Source: Peptococcaceae bacterium
Lineage (GTDB): Bacteria > Bacillota > Desulfitobacteriia > Desulfitobacteriales > Syntrophobotulaceae
Assembly (NCBI GenBank): GCA_009778595.1
Contig: WRJI01000015.1
Span: 1 to 36,397 of the forward strand
Length of the DNA: 36,397 nucleotides
Reading direction: 5' to 3'
Numbering within the stretch: the stretch's first letter is position 1; each line of letters begins with the position of its first letter. A program made the position numbers and the translations under genes. Under the pieces are notes generated by a model, which was not told the DNA's origin, did no database searches, and saw only the letters and a list, made by a program, of their open reading frames with translations. Of the stretch, positions 8,778 through 17,566 are shown piece after piece.

Positions 8778-9635
8778 ATGGCTAAAGGACATTTCGAGGG
8801 ATGGTACTACAAACATCAGACAAATGATTTATCTTTGGCGGTTATTCCCGGCCGATCTATGGCCAATGCCTTCGTTCAGGTCATTACCAACTTCTGTTCC
8901 TATAATATCCCTTACCCCTTATCCGCGTTTCACAAAGGTACTGCCCTTCAGGTTGGCGACAATACCTTTACTTCTTCCGGGATTAAGCTGGATATCAAAC
9001 ACCCGAACTTGGCTCTGTCAGGCGAGATTCGCTATTCTGATCTGACACCCATTCGTGGTGATATCATGGGGCCCTTTCGTTTTTTTCCAATGGAGTGTCG
9101 CCACGGCATCGCCAGCATGAAACATCGTCTTCGTGGTTCTGTTACACTCAACGGCGAAGATCATGATTTGACAGGCGGTACAGGTTATATCGAGTCTGAC
9201 AGCGGTCGCTCATTCCCATGTCGCTATATATGGGTTCAATGCAACGTCTTTGAGCTTCAGACGGCATCCGACTTCTCTGTCATGGCGTCAGTAGCGAGAA
9301 TCCCTTTCTACGGGTCGAGATTCTGGGGGTGCATCTGTGTTGTTCGGCTGAAGGGACGCGAGTATCGTCTCGCTACCTACAACGGCGTAAAAATCTTGCG
9401 TTGTGAGCCGAATTGTCTTGATATCAAACGTGGCAAACACCGATTGATCGTAACTATCGACGAAACTCACGGCCAGTCCCTCGCCGCTCCTCTCTCCGGC
9501 GCTATGGATCGGGTTATTCATGAGAGCCTGTCTTGTTCCGCATGCTTCAGATTCACGGAAGGAGATCAGGTTCTCTTTGATGAACAGAGTCCCTATACCA
9601 GCTTCGAGTATTCTATGGGGGCTCTTGACAGTTGA
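8778..9635 (+). CDS. Tocopherol cyclase-like family protein
   Basis: 285 residues. Family features: the N-terminal HFEGWYYKHQ, and GGTGYIESDSGRSFPCRYIWVQCN (about 133-157), corresponding to the conserved GY-E-D-G-SFP-W-W-Q-N block of tocopherol cyclase homologues. Bacterial members outside cyanobacteria have no proven tocopherol role, so only the fold is assigned. A TAA lies four codons upstream in frame, which fixes the start near ATG 8778; no clear Shine-Dalgarno is seen. The toroid-protein gene follows after 46 bp, so the two are probably co-transcribed. Confidence 0.8.
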   Translation: MAKGHFEGWYYKHQTNDLSLAVIPGRSMANAFVQVITNFCSYNIPYPLSAFHKGTALQVGDNTFTSSGIKLDIKHPNLALSGEIRYSDLTPIRGDIMGPFRFFPMECRHGIASMKHRLRGSVTLNGEDHDLTGGTGYIESDSGRSFPCRYIWVQCNVFELQTASDFSVMASVARIPFYGSRFWGCICVVRLKGREYRLATYNGVKILRCEPNCLDIKRGKHRLIVTIDETHGQSLAAPLSGAMDRVIHESLSCSACFRFTEGDQVLFDEQSPYTSFEYSMGALDS

Positions 9636-9681
9636 CAAGAAAGGGGTGACAAAGGACAATGAGGGAGGGAGGATGATTGGG

Positions 9682-11595
9682 ATGACCAAAAATCGGCGAC
9701 ATATTGGCACGTGGATAGGCCTGCTTCTCGTTGCTCTCATTATCGGTATTGTGTGTTTCATCTTGCTGTATCCAAGGAATCCCGGAGACGCCAAATCCCA
9801 TTTTAACGCCCTCAAAAAACACATCTTCAGCGATCAGGTGCTGGCGCAGATCAATGAGGAACTTGCCGGAAACTATGGGCGGGACGACCGGATCGTTTTC
9901 CTCTCTCTATGCGATGGTCAAGAACGAGCCTCTGTGGTCAAAGGTATCGGCAAGACCCTGGCTGTCGCTTGGGCGGAAGCTGAGAAGAATGCCAATCAAA
10001 TGATTGCGGATAAAGGGTTGCATGTTGTTTGGGTGAAAGCGGATATTGTGACCACCACACAGGATATGCCGGCAACTCATCTGAATAAGGAGATGGCGGA
10101 AGGCTACGGTCCTTTTTTTCTGCGAAAAGGCGTAGCTTGTGATCCGAGTTTCAGCTTGGCTTTTTTGGAAAGCGAGATGAACGGCAACCGCCTCTACCGG
10201 TATTATTCTGAAAGCCAATTGCAAATCGCAGAAATAGATGATACCTCATCGCGGCTCAACCGGACAAATATCAACAATTACCTGGCAACCTATTACCCTG
10301 ACATAGCGCCTCTAAAAAAGATTCCGGAGACGGTCACCGTTTTTTCAACGATTGGCTTCTTTTGTGATGAGAATAATGACGTCTATGACCTGTATGGGGG
10401 AACAGGGCCGGAATCGGGTCGGCGGATCATAGAAGAAGTGAACGGCCCCCTTGTGGACGATATCTTGCTGAATGCCTCCCGGTATCTGTACCATATGATC
10501 AAACCGGATGGAGCATTCGTGTACGGCTACTACCCTATTCTTGGCGAAGAGATTAACAATTACAACATCCTCCGTCACGCAGGGTCCATCTGGAGCCTGA
10601 TCAACCTTTACCGCATGACCCATGATGAGTCCCTTGTTCCTGACATAAACGCCGCGATTGATTACCTGCTGGAAGGGTTTGTCATCTACAAAGACCCTGA
10701 CGTCGCTTATGTGGTTGAGAGAAAAGCCGATGAAATCAAGTTAGGCGGCAACGGTTTAACCATCATCATGCTCTCAGAATACATGACCGTCTTCGAAACA
10801 GATAAGTACCTCGAAACCATTCGACATCTGGCCAACGGAATCCTGGAGCTGGAGGATATGGAAACAGGCCGGTTTTATCATGTTCTGAAGTTTCCCGAGT
10901 ACTCTCCCAAAACGGCCTTCAGAACCGTTTATTATGACGGCGAGGCAACCTTTGCCTTAACCCGCGCCTATACGTTCACACAAGATGACAAATACCTTAG
11001 AGCCGCCGCTCTGGCTGTTGACAATTTCATTGCAGGAAACTACATCCAGTACAGAGACCATTGGGTGGCCTACTCCCTAAACGAGATTACGAAATACCTC
11101 CCGGAACCACGCTATTACGAGTTCGCTCTCAGAAACGCGGTTGATAACCTGGAAATCATCTTTCCCCGGCCAAAAACACACCCAACCTACCTTGAGCTCC
11201 TGATGGCTGCGTGGCAAACCTATGAACGTTATCAGGAAAGCGGCCTTTGTATCGACTATGTTGACAGCGTTGACCTCGAGGGGTTCGCGGAAACAATATA
11301 TAAAAGAGCCTTCCACATGCTTAACGCATACTTTTATCCCGAATACGCTATGTACATGAAATATCCGGATCGTATGGTTGGCTCTGTCTTCATCAGGAAC
11401 GATCGTTTCCGGGTGAGGATTGATGATATTCAGCATTTTATCGGCGGCTTCTATTTCTACCGGCTCTACTATGAAGATATCCGCGCCTATTTATCTGATG
11501 AATTCATACAGACTATTCACAATCAGTCCTCATTAATTATTGGCAACGATTCTAACGATTCCGGCGAAGGAGATCTTGAAGAAGAGGAGAGTTGA
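9682..11595 (+). CDS. Membrane-anchored alpha/alpha-toroid (six-hairpin-like) protein, function unknown
   Basis: 637 residues from ATG 9682, picked because GGGAGG (9667-9672) is 9 nt upstream; ATG 9673 sits directly on the purine tract. Residues about 8-29 are one membrane helix with a basic N-side, so the bulk is probably outside. The C-terminal 400 residues show helical-hairpin repeats typical of alpha/alpha-toroid enzymes: IKPDGAFVYGYYP, NYNILRHAGSIWSLI, IKLGGNGLTIIMLSEYM, FRTVYYDGEATFALTRAY, YRDHWVAYSLNEITKY. These resemble glycoside-hydrolase-like or epimerase-like toroids, but I cannot name a substrate. The last 73 bp overlap rdgB tail-to-tail. Confidence 0.8.
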   Translation: MTKNRRHIGTWIGLLLVALIIGIVCFILLYPRNPGDAKSHFNALKKHIFSDQVLAQINEELAGNYGRDDRIVFLSLCDGQERASVVKGIGKTLAVAWAEAEKNANQMIADKGLHVVWVKADIVTTTQDMPATHLNKEMAEGYGPFFLRKGVACDPSFSLAFLESEMNGNRLYRYYSESQLQIAEIDDTSSRLNRTNINNYLATYYPDIAPLKKIPETVTVFSTIGFFCDENNDVYDLYGGTGPESGRRIIEEVNGPLVDDILLNASRYLYHMIKPDGAFVYGYYPILGEEINNYNILRHAGSIWSLINLYRMTHDESLVPDINAAIDYLLEGFVIYKDPDVAYVVERKADEIKLGGNGLTIIMLSEYMTVFETDKYLETIRHLANGILELEDMETGRFYHVLKFPEYSPKTAFRTVYYDGEATFALTRAYTFTQDDKYLRAAALAVDNFIAGNYIQYRDHWVAYSLNEITKYLPEPRYYEFALRNAVDNLEIIFPRPKTHPTYLELLMAAWQTYERYQESGLCIDYVDSVDLEGFAETIYKRAFHMLNAYFYPEYAMYMKYPDRMVGSVFIRNDRFRVRIDDIQHFIGGFYFYRLYYEDIRAYLSDEFIQTIHNQSSLIIGNDSNDSGEGDLEEEES

Positions 11596-12275
11596 CCCGC
11601 GTACGCGCACAGAATCGGCAGCATTTTCTTGAATGCTTGTCCACGATGGCTGATGGTGTTCTTTTCCTGGGGAAGAAGCTGTGCCATCGTTAAATTCCGT
11701 TCAGGCAAATAAAAAATCGGATCATACCCGAACCCCCTATCCCCTTTCTTCTCCGTGGCAATCACCCCCTCAACTCTCCCCATAACCAGAACCGGTTCCG
11801 GAGATTCCGACCTTCGTGTATCGGACTCCATACCCCGCGACTGGGATTGCGCACCTCGCGCCACAGACGCCAAACCCCGCGCCCCGACCAACGCTAAAGC
11901 ACACTGAAACCGTGCACCCCGCTGATCCGTTGGCACACCCGCCATCAGAGACAGAACCTTAGTGATATTGGCCTCATCATCATGCGCTTCCCCGGCAAAT
12001 CGCGCAGATCGGACGCCCGGCTCTCCCCGGAGAGCATCAATCTCCAACCCGGAATCATCCGCTAAGGCAGGCAATCCCGTCCCCAGCCACGCTCCACGCG
12101 CTTTCAGCAAAGCGTTCTGTGCAAAAGTCTTCCCCGTCTCCTCAACAACAGGCAACCCGGGAAAGTCAGCTAATGAAAGGATTTCAACTCCCGTCAACCC
12201 GGCATCCTTTAGTAGATCCTCCAGCTCACCCACCTTACCGGGATTCGTTGTAGCCAAGACAATTCGCATTCTCAC
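11523..12275 (-). CDS. rdgB: XTP/dITP diphosphatase (RdgB/HAM1) with unusual insertion and tail
   Basis: Hydrolyses non-canonical purine triphosphates (XTP, dITP, ITP) to monophosphates in the cytoplasm. Motifs: [78 protein letters not shown]. At 250 residues it is about 50 longer than usual: an Arg/Ser-rich insert of roughly 25-30 residues lies between CALALVG and GRVEGVIA, and a Ser-rich tail follows the normal end. GTG 12275 overlaps the rph stop by 4 nt; ATG 12269 is the alternative start. The tail is antisense to the last codons of the toroid gene. Confidence 0.95.
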   Translation of the reverse strand: MRMRIVLATTNPGKVGELEDLLKDAGLTGVEILSLADFPGLPVVEETGKTFAQNALLKARGAWLGTGLPALADDSGLEIDALRGEPGVRSARFAGEAHDDEANITKVLSLMAGVPTDQRGARFQCALALVGARGLASVARGAQSQSRGMESDTRRSESPEPVLVMGRVEGVIATEKKGDRGFGYDPIFYLPERNLTMAQLLPQEKNTISHRGQAFKKMLPILCAYAGQLSSSSRSPSPESLESLPIINED

Positions 12276-12988
12276 ATCTCAACACCCTTCTGGTACTCAA
12301 ACAAACTCCGAACACCCAGCTCAGCCAATTCCAAAAAAAGCCCCAGCTCTTCGCGATCAAAAGGTTTGCCCTCAGCCGTCCCTTGAATTTCCACGAAACG
12401 ACCGGATTCCGTCATAACCACATTCATATCCACCTCAGCCCGTGAATCCTCATCATAGGCCAAATCGAGGAGAATACTCCCCTCCACGCGCCCCACAGAT
12501 ACCGCGGCAACACGCTCACGCAAAGGCATAGACTTGATCAACCCCTTATCCAACACAGCCATCAGCGCGTCCTCCAAAGCCAGATATGCTCCGGTAATCG
12601 AAGCCGTCCGTGTGCCCCCATCAGCCTGCAACACATCGCAATCCAGCCAAATTGTCCGCTCCCCCAGTTTCTCCAAATCCATCACAGCCCGCAATGACCG
12701 CCCAATCAACCGTTGAATCTCCATCGTCCGACCGGACAATTTTCCCCGGCTGGCTTCCCGCTGGGTTCTCACATCCGTCGCACGCGGCAACATCGCGTAC
12801 TCCGCCGTCACCCAACCCTTACCTGTCCCTCTCATGAAAACAGGCACCTTCTCCTCAACTGAAGCTGTACACAGAACAGTTGTTTTCCCCATCTGCATCA
12901 ACACCGAACCTTCCGGTGGCTCCGTAAAACCGCGTACCATCCGAACCGGTCGCAACTCATGGGCTTCGCGTCCATCCAATCGATTCAT
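12272..12988 (-). CDS. rph: Ribonuclease PH
   Basis: Phosphorolytic 3'-5' exoribonuclease that trims tRNA precursors. 238 residues from ATG 12988, which gives the usual MNRLDGRE opening and a GGGGG ribosome site 6-7 nt upstream; ATG 12994 abuts that site. Diagnostic: [91 protein letters not shown]. Upstream partner of rdgB with a 4-nt overlap; the rph-rdgB pair is common in Firmicutes. Confidence 0.97.
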   Translation of the reverse strand: MNRLDGREAHELRPVRMVRGFTEPPEGSVLMQMGKTTVLCTASVEEKVPVFMRGTGKGWVTAEYAMLPRATDVRTQREASRGKLSGRTMEIQRLIGRSLRAVMDLEKLGERTIWLDCDVLQADGGTRTASITGAYLALEDALMAVLDKGLIKSMPLRERVAAVSVGRVEGSILLDLAYDEDSRAEVDMNVVMTESGRFVEIQGTAEGKPFDREELGLFLELAELGVRSLFEYQKGVEM

Positions 12989-13047
12989 GGTCATCCCCCT
13001 TTAATATTTTTGCCATCCCTACTCCGTCAAGCCTAAATCACTCAACG

Positions 13048-13752
13048 TCAATTAATTGATGCCTCACATATGAGATCTCTCACAACCTCACCCGCCATAA
13101 TCAACCCAACAACCGCAGGCACAAACGAAACGCTTCCTATGGCCTCACCGGGCTCTTGAGCCGACGGCGGTTCCGGCGACACGACCACCTTCACACCCTC
13201 CGTGATCCCCCGTTCCCGCAACAATCGTCGATACCGGCGCGCCAAGGGGTCCCCCCGGGACACCCCCACATCACACACAAAGAATCCCTCGGCCCGCAAC
13301 CGTCTCCCGGCACCCATAGCCGCAATCAAAGGAATGTCTCCCTGCCGGCACACCAATGCTAACGCCACTTTGGCTTCCATGTCGTCAATAGCATCAACCA
13401 CATAATCCCAGCCGGCAAAATCGAGACCGCTCTCGGCCGAATAACGCCTTTGCTCACACCGGACATCGGCCTGGGGATTGATATCGGCAACCCGTTTCCG
13501 GGCCGCCTCTGTCTTAGCAATCCCCAGCGTCGAGCGCAACGCCAGGAGTTGACGGTTCAGATTGCTCATCTCGACCACATCCGCATCAACTAACCAAAAC
13601 GACCCGACACCAGCCCGTACCAACGCTTCCAACGCATACGATCCCACACCGCCCAATCCCAACACCGCCACCCGGGCCTTTTCGAGTCGCGCCACACCGG
13701 CCTCACCAACCAACAACCTTGTACGCGTCTGAAAATCCTTGTCTCCAGCCAT
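13048..13752 (-). CDS. tcdA: tRNA threonylcarbamoyladenosine dehydratase (TcdA/ThiF superfamily)
   Basis: 234 residues, E1-like ATP-binding fold: VAVLGLGGVGSYALEALVRAG (Rossmann loop), LVDADVVEMSNLNRQ (nucleotide site), DAIDDMEAK. The C-terminal RITEGVKVVVS...PPS...GSVSFVPAVVGLIMAGEVVR pattern is typical of TcdA (YgdL/CsdL), which cyclises t6A37 to ct6A in tRNAs. AGGGTAGG precedes ATG 13752. It lies between lit and rph on the same strand. Confidence 0.88.
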   Translation of the reverse strand: MAGDKDFQTRTRLLVGEAGVARLEKARVAVLGLGGVGSYALEALVRAGVGSFWLVDADVVEMSNLNRQLLALRSTLGIAKTEAARKRVADINPQADVRCEQRRYSAESGLDFAGWDYVVDAIDDMEAKVALALVCRQGDIPLIAAMGAGRRLRAEGFFVCDVGVSRGDPLARRYRRLLRERGITEGVKVVVSPEPPSAQEPGEAIGSVSFVPAVVGLIMAGEVVRDLICEASIN

Positions 13753-13785
13753 GCCAACCTACCCTTCACAATCCTTGTCTCCTTG

Positions 13786-13813
13786 CACTTGGTCTCAGGC
13801 ACTTGGTCTCAGG
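13786..13813. repeat. 14-bp tandem duplication between lit and tcdA
   Basis: CACTTGGTCTCAGG occurs twice without a gap in the 140-bp intergenic stretch upstream of tcdA. No promoter or hairpin is associated with it. Confidence 0.6.
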
Positions 13814-13892
13814 CTCCTGCCCTTCCCCAGCCAACCCAGCCAACCTCCCCTCGCCATTCTGCGCAAATCCCTCTTCTCAATTCCCGGCACAT

Positions 13893-14669
13893 TTATGTAC
13901 CCGTTACCTCCGTCCGAGGCCGGAGAGACTTTCTACGCCAAAAGAAATGACCCACACCCATACCGGCTGAAATCCCCAACCAAATCGCCCCAGCCCAAAC
14001 CACGATACGAATAGACATATTGAAAAACAATTCCCCCTGCATAATCCTGATCAACAAATCCTTTGTGGGATCGAGTAACCACAACTCATTGGTGAACAAC
14101 GTCATATGCACAGCCGTCCAAAACCCTTGGAAATCCATATTCGCCCAAAGCACTAAGAACGCCAGAAACCCCAACATCAACCCATTGCCAACCCAAAACC
14201 CAGTCAAGGTCGGACCCAAGATCCTCGCAAAAATATCTTCAGCCCGAAACCTCCACAAACAAACCGCCAGCAAAACCAACATCCCAAGCACGACCCCAAC
14301 AGAGCCAACACACAACCACAACCCAAACTGAAAGAGTTTCCTGACATCAGCCATATGATCAATTTCCCGCTCATTCAAAAACTGCCGCCACTCCCCAAAA
14401 ATATCAGCTTCAACTTCAAGCACGCCCTCCACCCTAGCCGGATTCGGCTCGCTCAAATACACCAACAAGGCATCTGTCACCCGCGCCAGATCCACCTCGC
14501 TCATACCAACATATTTATAAACACCCAGCTCTTCATATTCCCGCGCAAAAAAACTCCTATCCTGAGACACCACAAGAATAGAACCAATTAAAACCACTAT
14601 AAAAGCCGCCAAAGCCAGTACCGCCCCCACGACTCGAAACCCCCACTTTTGACATCCCAACCCAGTCAC
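13893..14669 (-). CDS. lit: TIGR01906/DUF1461 membrane protein, Lit-type lipoprotein intramolecular transacylase family
   Basis: 258 residues with four to five membrane segments (about 12-34, 113-137, 153-175, 180-195, 222-246). Conserved family blocks: FLNEREIDHMADVRKLF (His105) and FWTAVHMTLFTNELWLLDP (His188, Asp200). Family knowledge: Lit enzymes of the DUF1461 family move an acyl chain within diacylated lipoproteins to make lyso-form lipoproteins; the more general assignment is a TIGR01906 integral membrane protein. Starts at GTG 14669 with a 4-nt overlap on the murI stop, so translation is coupled. Possible lipoprotein substrates in this window are the PpiC protein, GerM and the ABC binding protein (inference). 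Confidence 0.8.
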   Translation of the reverse strand: MTGLGCQKWGFRVVGAVLALAAFIVVLIGSILVVSQDRSFFAREYEELGVYKYVGMSEVDLARVTDALLVYLSEPNPARVEGVLEVEADIFGEWRQFLNEREIDHMADVRKLFQFGLWLCVGSVGVVLGMLVLLAVCLWRFRAEDIFARILGPTLTGFWVGNGLMLGFLAFLVLWANMDFQGFWTAVHMTLFTNELWLLDPTKDLLIRIMQGELFFNMSIRIVVWAGAIWLGISAGMGVGHFFWRRKSLRPRTEVTGT

Positions 14670-15547
14670 GGTTGAATTCTCACCATCCCTACATCAACGT
14701 CATTCAACTGCCCTTGTCTAACCAGCTCCCGCGCAAAACCCTCTCCCATCAGAACACGACCCGCCTGCCAGAACAAATCCGTACTGCCGCTAACATAATA
14801 TCGCACATTCGGCGGCTCTGCACCTTGACCTATCTCCCGATCCTCGAACCTCAACCCTCGAACCCCGCCAAACGCCCCGTGAGCGACAAATTTCGCCACC
14901 TCGTCCGCCGGATCCAACAAAAGCACATCCGGCCCCAAACACGCTCGCAACGCGCCCCGCAAAAAAGGATAATGCGTACATCCCAGAATCACAGCCTCTG
15001 TCTTTGTCCGCAAAATCGCTTCCCCGTAAGCCCGAGCCGCCGCCAACGCTTCCGCCGAATCAGACAACCCCGCTTCCACCAACGGCACAAAACGCGGACA
15101 AGCTTGTGAAACCGTCCAAACCAGCCTCTCTGCCTCCGGTCGCTCCTCATTCCACTGCATCGCCCGCCGTTCAAAAGCACCGCTGGCTACCGTAGCTTCC
15201 GTCGCCAACACCCCGACTCTTTTACCCGGCGCGCACCGCCCGGCCAAAGCGATGGCAGCATCAATCATGCCAATCACCGGCACAGAACACACTTCACGCA
15301 ACTCCTCAAGCACATGAGCAGAACTCGTATTGCACGCCACAACAACCACATCCACCTGCCTACTTATCAAGAACCCAATAATCTCCTGCCCAAAAACCAT
15401 CAACTCCTCTTTGCTGCGACAGCCGTAAGGAGCCCGGGCTGTATCTCCAAAATAAATAAGAGAAGACTGTGGCAAACGCTCCCGAACGGCCCGTGCCACA
15501 GTCAAACCCCCGACACCCGAATCAAACATGCCAATCTTAGGCTGCAT
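14666..15547 (-). CDS. murI: Glutamate racemase
   Basis: Makes D-glutamate for peptidoglycan by a two-cysteine, cofactor-independent mechanism. 293 residues from ATG 15547, chosen for AAGGAG 6-7 nt upstream and the normal opening QPKIGMFDSGVGGLTV (Asp9-Ser10). Catalytic cysteines are in VVVACNTSSA (Cys72) and ILGCTHYPFL (Cys190); GDTARAPYG is also present. A long C-terminal extension (RYYVSGSTDLFWQAGRVLMG) is normal. Own promoter at 15628-15600; downstream gene lit overlaps by 4 nt. Confidence 0.97.
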   Translation of the reverse strand: MQPKIGMFDSGVGGLTVARAVRERLPQSSLIYFGDTARAPYGCRSKEELMVFGQEIIGFLISRQVDVVVVACNTSSAHVLEELREVCSVPVIGMIDAAIALAGRCAPGKRVGVLATEATVASGAFERRAMQWNEERPEAERLVWTVSQACPRFVPLVEAGLSDSAEALAAARAYGEAILRTKTEAVILGCTHYPFLRGALRACLGPDVLLLDPADEVAKFVAHGAFGGVRGLRFEDREIGQGAEPPNVRYYVSGSTDLFWQAGRVLMGEGFARELVRQGQLNDVDVGMVRIQP

Positions 15548-15599
15548 TCCATTCTCCTTAGACGTATCAATTGTCAGAATTACATCATTCACGATTTCT

Positions 15600-15628
15600 A
15601 TTATACGCCTGTCAGCCTAAAACAGCAA
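15600..15628 (-). promoter_or_regulatory. Promoter of murI
   Basis: TTGCTG (15628-15623), 17-bp spacer, consensus TATAAT (15605-15600). Start point near 15593, leader of about 46 nt before ATG 15547. It makes murI-lit independent of gerM transcription. Confidence 0.72.
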
Positions 15629-15660
15629 AATCCCTCCTGGATCACATTAATCCCTCCTGG
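15629..15660 (-). other. Duplicated Shine-Dalgarno-like motif downstream of gerM
   Basis: On the minus strand CCAGGAGGGATT occurs twice, 20 bp apart (15660-15649 and 15640-15629). The first lies just after the gerM stop and is followed by ATTA then ATG TGA, a start codon directly followed by a stop. The 114-bp gap otherwise holds the murI promoter. Confidence 0.45.
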
Positions 15661-15661
15661 T

Positions 15662-16378
15662 TTAATAGAAAATATTAATACTGCTTGGGGACACTCCCCC
15701 ATCCGTATTCGGGTTCGAGGATCCCTCAACATCTGTGTCAACCCGAAACCCTTCATCCAAGACCGTCGCCCCCTCAGCAACCGTCAAATCAATAAGATCG
15801 TTTCGCCACTGCAGATTCTCCGCAGAAATCCCATGATATGAACTTACCGGCTTGCTGTCAACCAGCAACACCACCTGGTTCACGGTTGAAAACTGACACA
15901 TCGTATTCACCAGACTGTAAAGGGCCAACTGCGCATTAGTCGGGCCATTCAGCTCCAAAAAGCCCTTACTGAGATCGATTGTCGCCACACCGTTTTTAAT
16001 ATCAATATCCTTAAGAATCGTTGTGGTACTCACCGTCCTCCGTAAAGGACTCTGCTCCGACGGACCTAACAACCATTGCCGCAAAGTCTCACGACCTAGG
16101 CTCAGCGTATGCGGAATCTCTCGTGTCTCTTGAACCAGCTTCGTGCCCTCAGGATTCGCATAATAAAGCTTCACGATTTGAGTCGGCCCATCCGGCTGTT
16201 CGGCAACCCCCTGGGTCGAAACAGCTTCACTTTGCGTAAAGAAATTCAACAACTGAGACAACCCCGTCGCCACAGGATCTTGTCCCACCAACTCTTCCAG
16301 AATCCCGCATCCCGCCATTGACATCATAACAAAAAAAACCATGAAAACAAGCAAACCCTTGATTATCCTCGTACTCAT
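15662..16378 (-). CDS. gerM: GerMN-domain lipoprotein (GerM-like)
   Basis: 238 residues from ATG 16378, chosen for AAGGAGG 7 nt upstream. Lipobox MAGC (Cys24) after a hydrophobic stretch. GerMN domain from about residue 65: VKLYYANPEGTKLVQETREI, TLRQWLLGPSEQSPLRRTVS, GVATIDLSKGFL, ALYSLVNTMCQFSTVNQVVLLVDSK. GerM proteins are needed for sporulation and germination, localised to the mother-cell/forespore membrane interface in Bacillus; here one GerMN domain is seen rather than two, so orthology is likely rather than certain. Position beside murI and rph is shared by many Clostridia. Confidence 0.85.
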   Translation of the reverse strand: MSTRIIKGLLVFMVFFVMMSMAGCGILEELVGQDPVATGLSQLLNFFTQSEAVSTQGVAEQPDGPTQIVKLYYANPEGTKLVQETREIPHTLSLGRETLRQWLLGPSEQSPLRRTVSTTTILKDIDIKNGVATIDLSKGFLELNGPTNAQLALYSLVNTMCQFSTVNQVVLLVDSKPVSSYHGISAENLQWRNDLIDLTVAEGATVLDEGFRVDTDVEGSSNPNTDGGVSPSSINIFY

Positions 16379-16566
16379 ATCATTACCTCCTTCAAATCTC
16401 TGGTTCGCCATGTCACAGGTCACCGAATCAGACACCGCCTTTTTCATGCCTCAAAGATCGGACAACCATCCCTAAGAAAATATGCGCTGACAATCAATTT
16501 AGTACCTTAGGTGGCAAGAACATCAAAGAAAAACGAGTTGTTTAGGCAGCGCACAACAACTCTTCT

Positions 16567-16670
16567 TCTAATGCGGTCTTCGACCGCAAGTATCCAGTAT
16601 TCAGTATTCAGGATTCAGAATGTGGATCTTCTTGTTTTTTATTGATGTTGTTGCAACCTAAGTGACTAAG
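16567..16670 (+). repeat. Interspersed hairpin element, copy 2
   Basis: Longest copy. TCTAAT, stem-loop GCGGTC-TTC-GACCGC (16573-16587), AAG, heptamers TATCCAG, TATTCAG, TATTCAG, GATTCAG, then AATGTGGATCTTCTTG, a T-tract, ATTGAT, small hairpin GTTG-TTG-CAAC, and CTAAGTGACTAAG. It fills the gap between spoIIR and gerM. The 3' GCAACCT can also pair with AGGTTGC just beyond it. The rest of the 16379-16702 gap shows no gene and no clear promoter. Confidence 0.88.
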
Positions 16671-16702
16671 TCGACCAAGGTTGCGTTGAGAGCAGACGTT
16701 AT

Positions 16703-17422
16703 CTAACCCCCGAAAAGGTTCCTGGCAAATTCCTTGAAGAAGGACTTCTTCTGACACTGTTGTGGTAAAAAACTTTCTATACTGTTAGCCTGTCCCATAT
16801 CTGAAGAACCCGGCTCCGGATCCAATTCCTGTACAAAACACAACGGCGGAAACAGGACACACCACCAATTTGCACCCTCCGCCTCCCCAATTAAAATCCG
16901 CACAGCCTCATATTTACCCGCCGGCAAAATCACATTTCCATAAGCCCTCATTGGAAATTCCCGTTCTTCCCAAATTAAAGCGATCGGATAAGAAAACCCG
17001 TGCTGCCGAATGACCTCTTCTGCGCAATCCAAGATCATGTCTTCCACAGCGCCAAGCTCCCTTCGCGCCTCGTCAAGGTCGTTCAGAACAGCCAGCCGCG
17101 GGCCTACTAGGGCTACCACGGCATCCCGGACAGCATACTTGAGCTCCTGATCCGCTTCACTGTCCGAATTGGCTAATATATGGAATCGAATCAAATTCTC
17201 CGGCCCCAGATTTTCCATGTCTCGAACCGAATCGTTTCCAGTATCTAACTCTCCTTGGCGACCCGCCTCCACAGCAATCGAATTCCCCTCCAACCCAAAG
17301 CAAACGCCCACCCAGGCACAGAGTCCGACAACCATAACCATAAGAACCATCACACCGGGAATGGCTCTAAAACCCCGTTGCGAAGTATGAACTCCAAAAA
17401 AATAGGACGTAAAGTTATTCAT
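16703..17422 (-). CDS. spoIIR: Stage II sporulation protein R
   Basis: 239 residues from ATG 17422 (GGAGGAGAGAT upstream). A membrane or signal segment at about residues 23-45 is followed by the SpoIIR signature ENLIRFHILANSDSEADQ with LKYAVRDAVV, and by LPAGKYEAVRILIGEAEG with NWWCVLFPPLCFV. In sporulation SpoIIR is made in the forespore and exported to trigger SpoIIGA cleavage of pro-sigma-E in the mother cell. This is the clearest evidence that the organism makes endospores. No sigma-F promoter could be assigned with confidence. Confidence 0.95.
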   Translation of the reverse strand: MNNFTSYFFGVHTSQRGFRAIPGVMVLMVMVVGLCAWVGVCFGLEGNSIAVEAGRQGELDTGNDSVRDMENLGPENLIRFHILANSDSEADQELKYAVRDAVVALVGPRLAVLNDLDEARRELGAVEDMILDCAEEVIRQHGFSYPIALIWEEREFPMRAYGNVILPAGKYEAVRILIGEAEGANWWCVLFPPLCFVQELDPEPGSSDMGQANSIESFLPQQCQKKSFFKEFARNLFGG

Positions 17423-17566
17423 ATCTCTCCTCCGATATTCGAGAAACGCCATCCCGGACACCTTTCCCCGGTGGCTTCCCAAAAACTCAACGTCCCTATT
17501 GTGCCCTTTTGAGCAATCCTCTAAACAATTCTTCGAAATTCTTCCGAAAGCATTCTATCCGGTATC

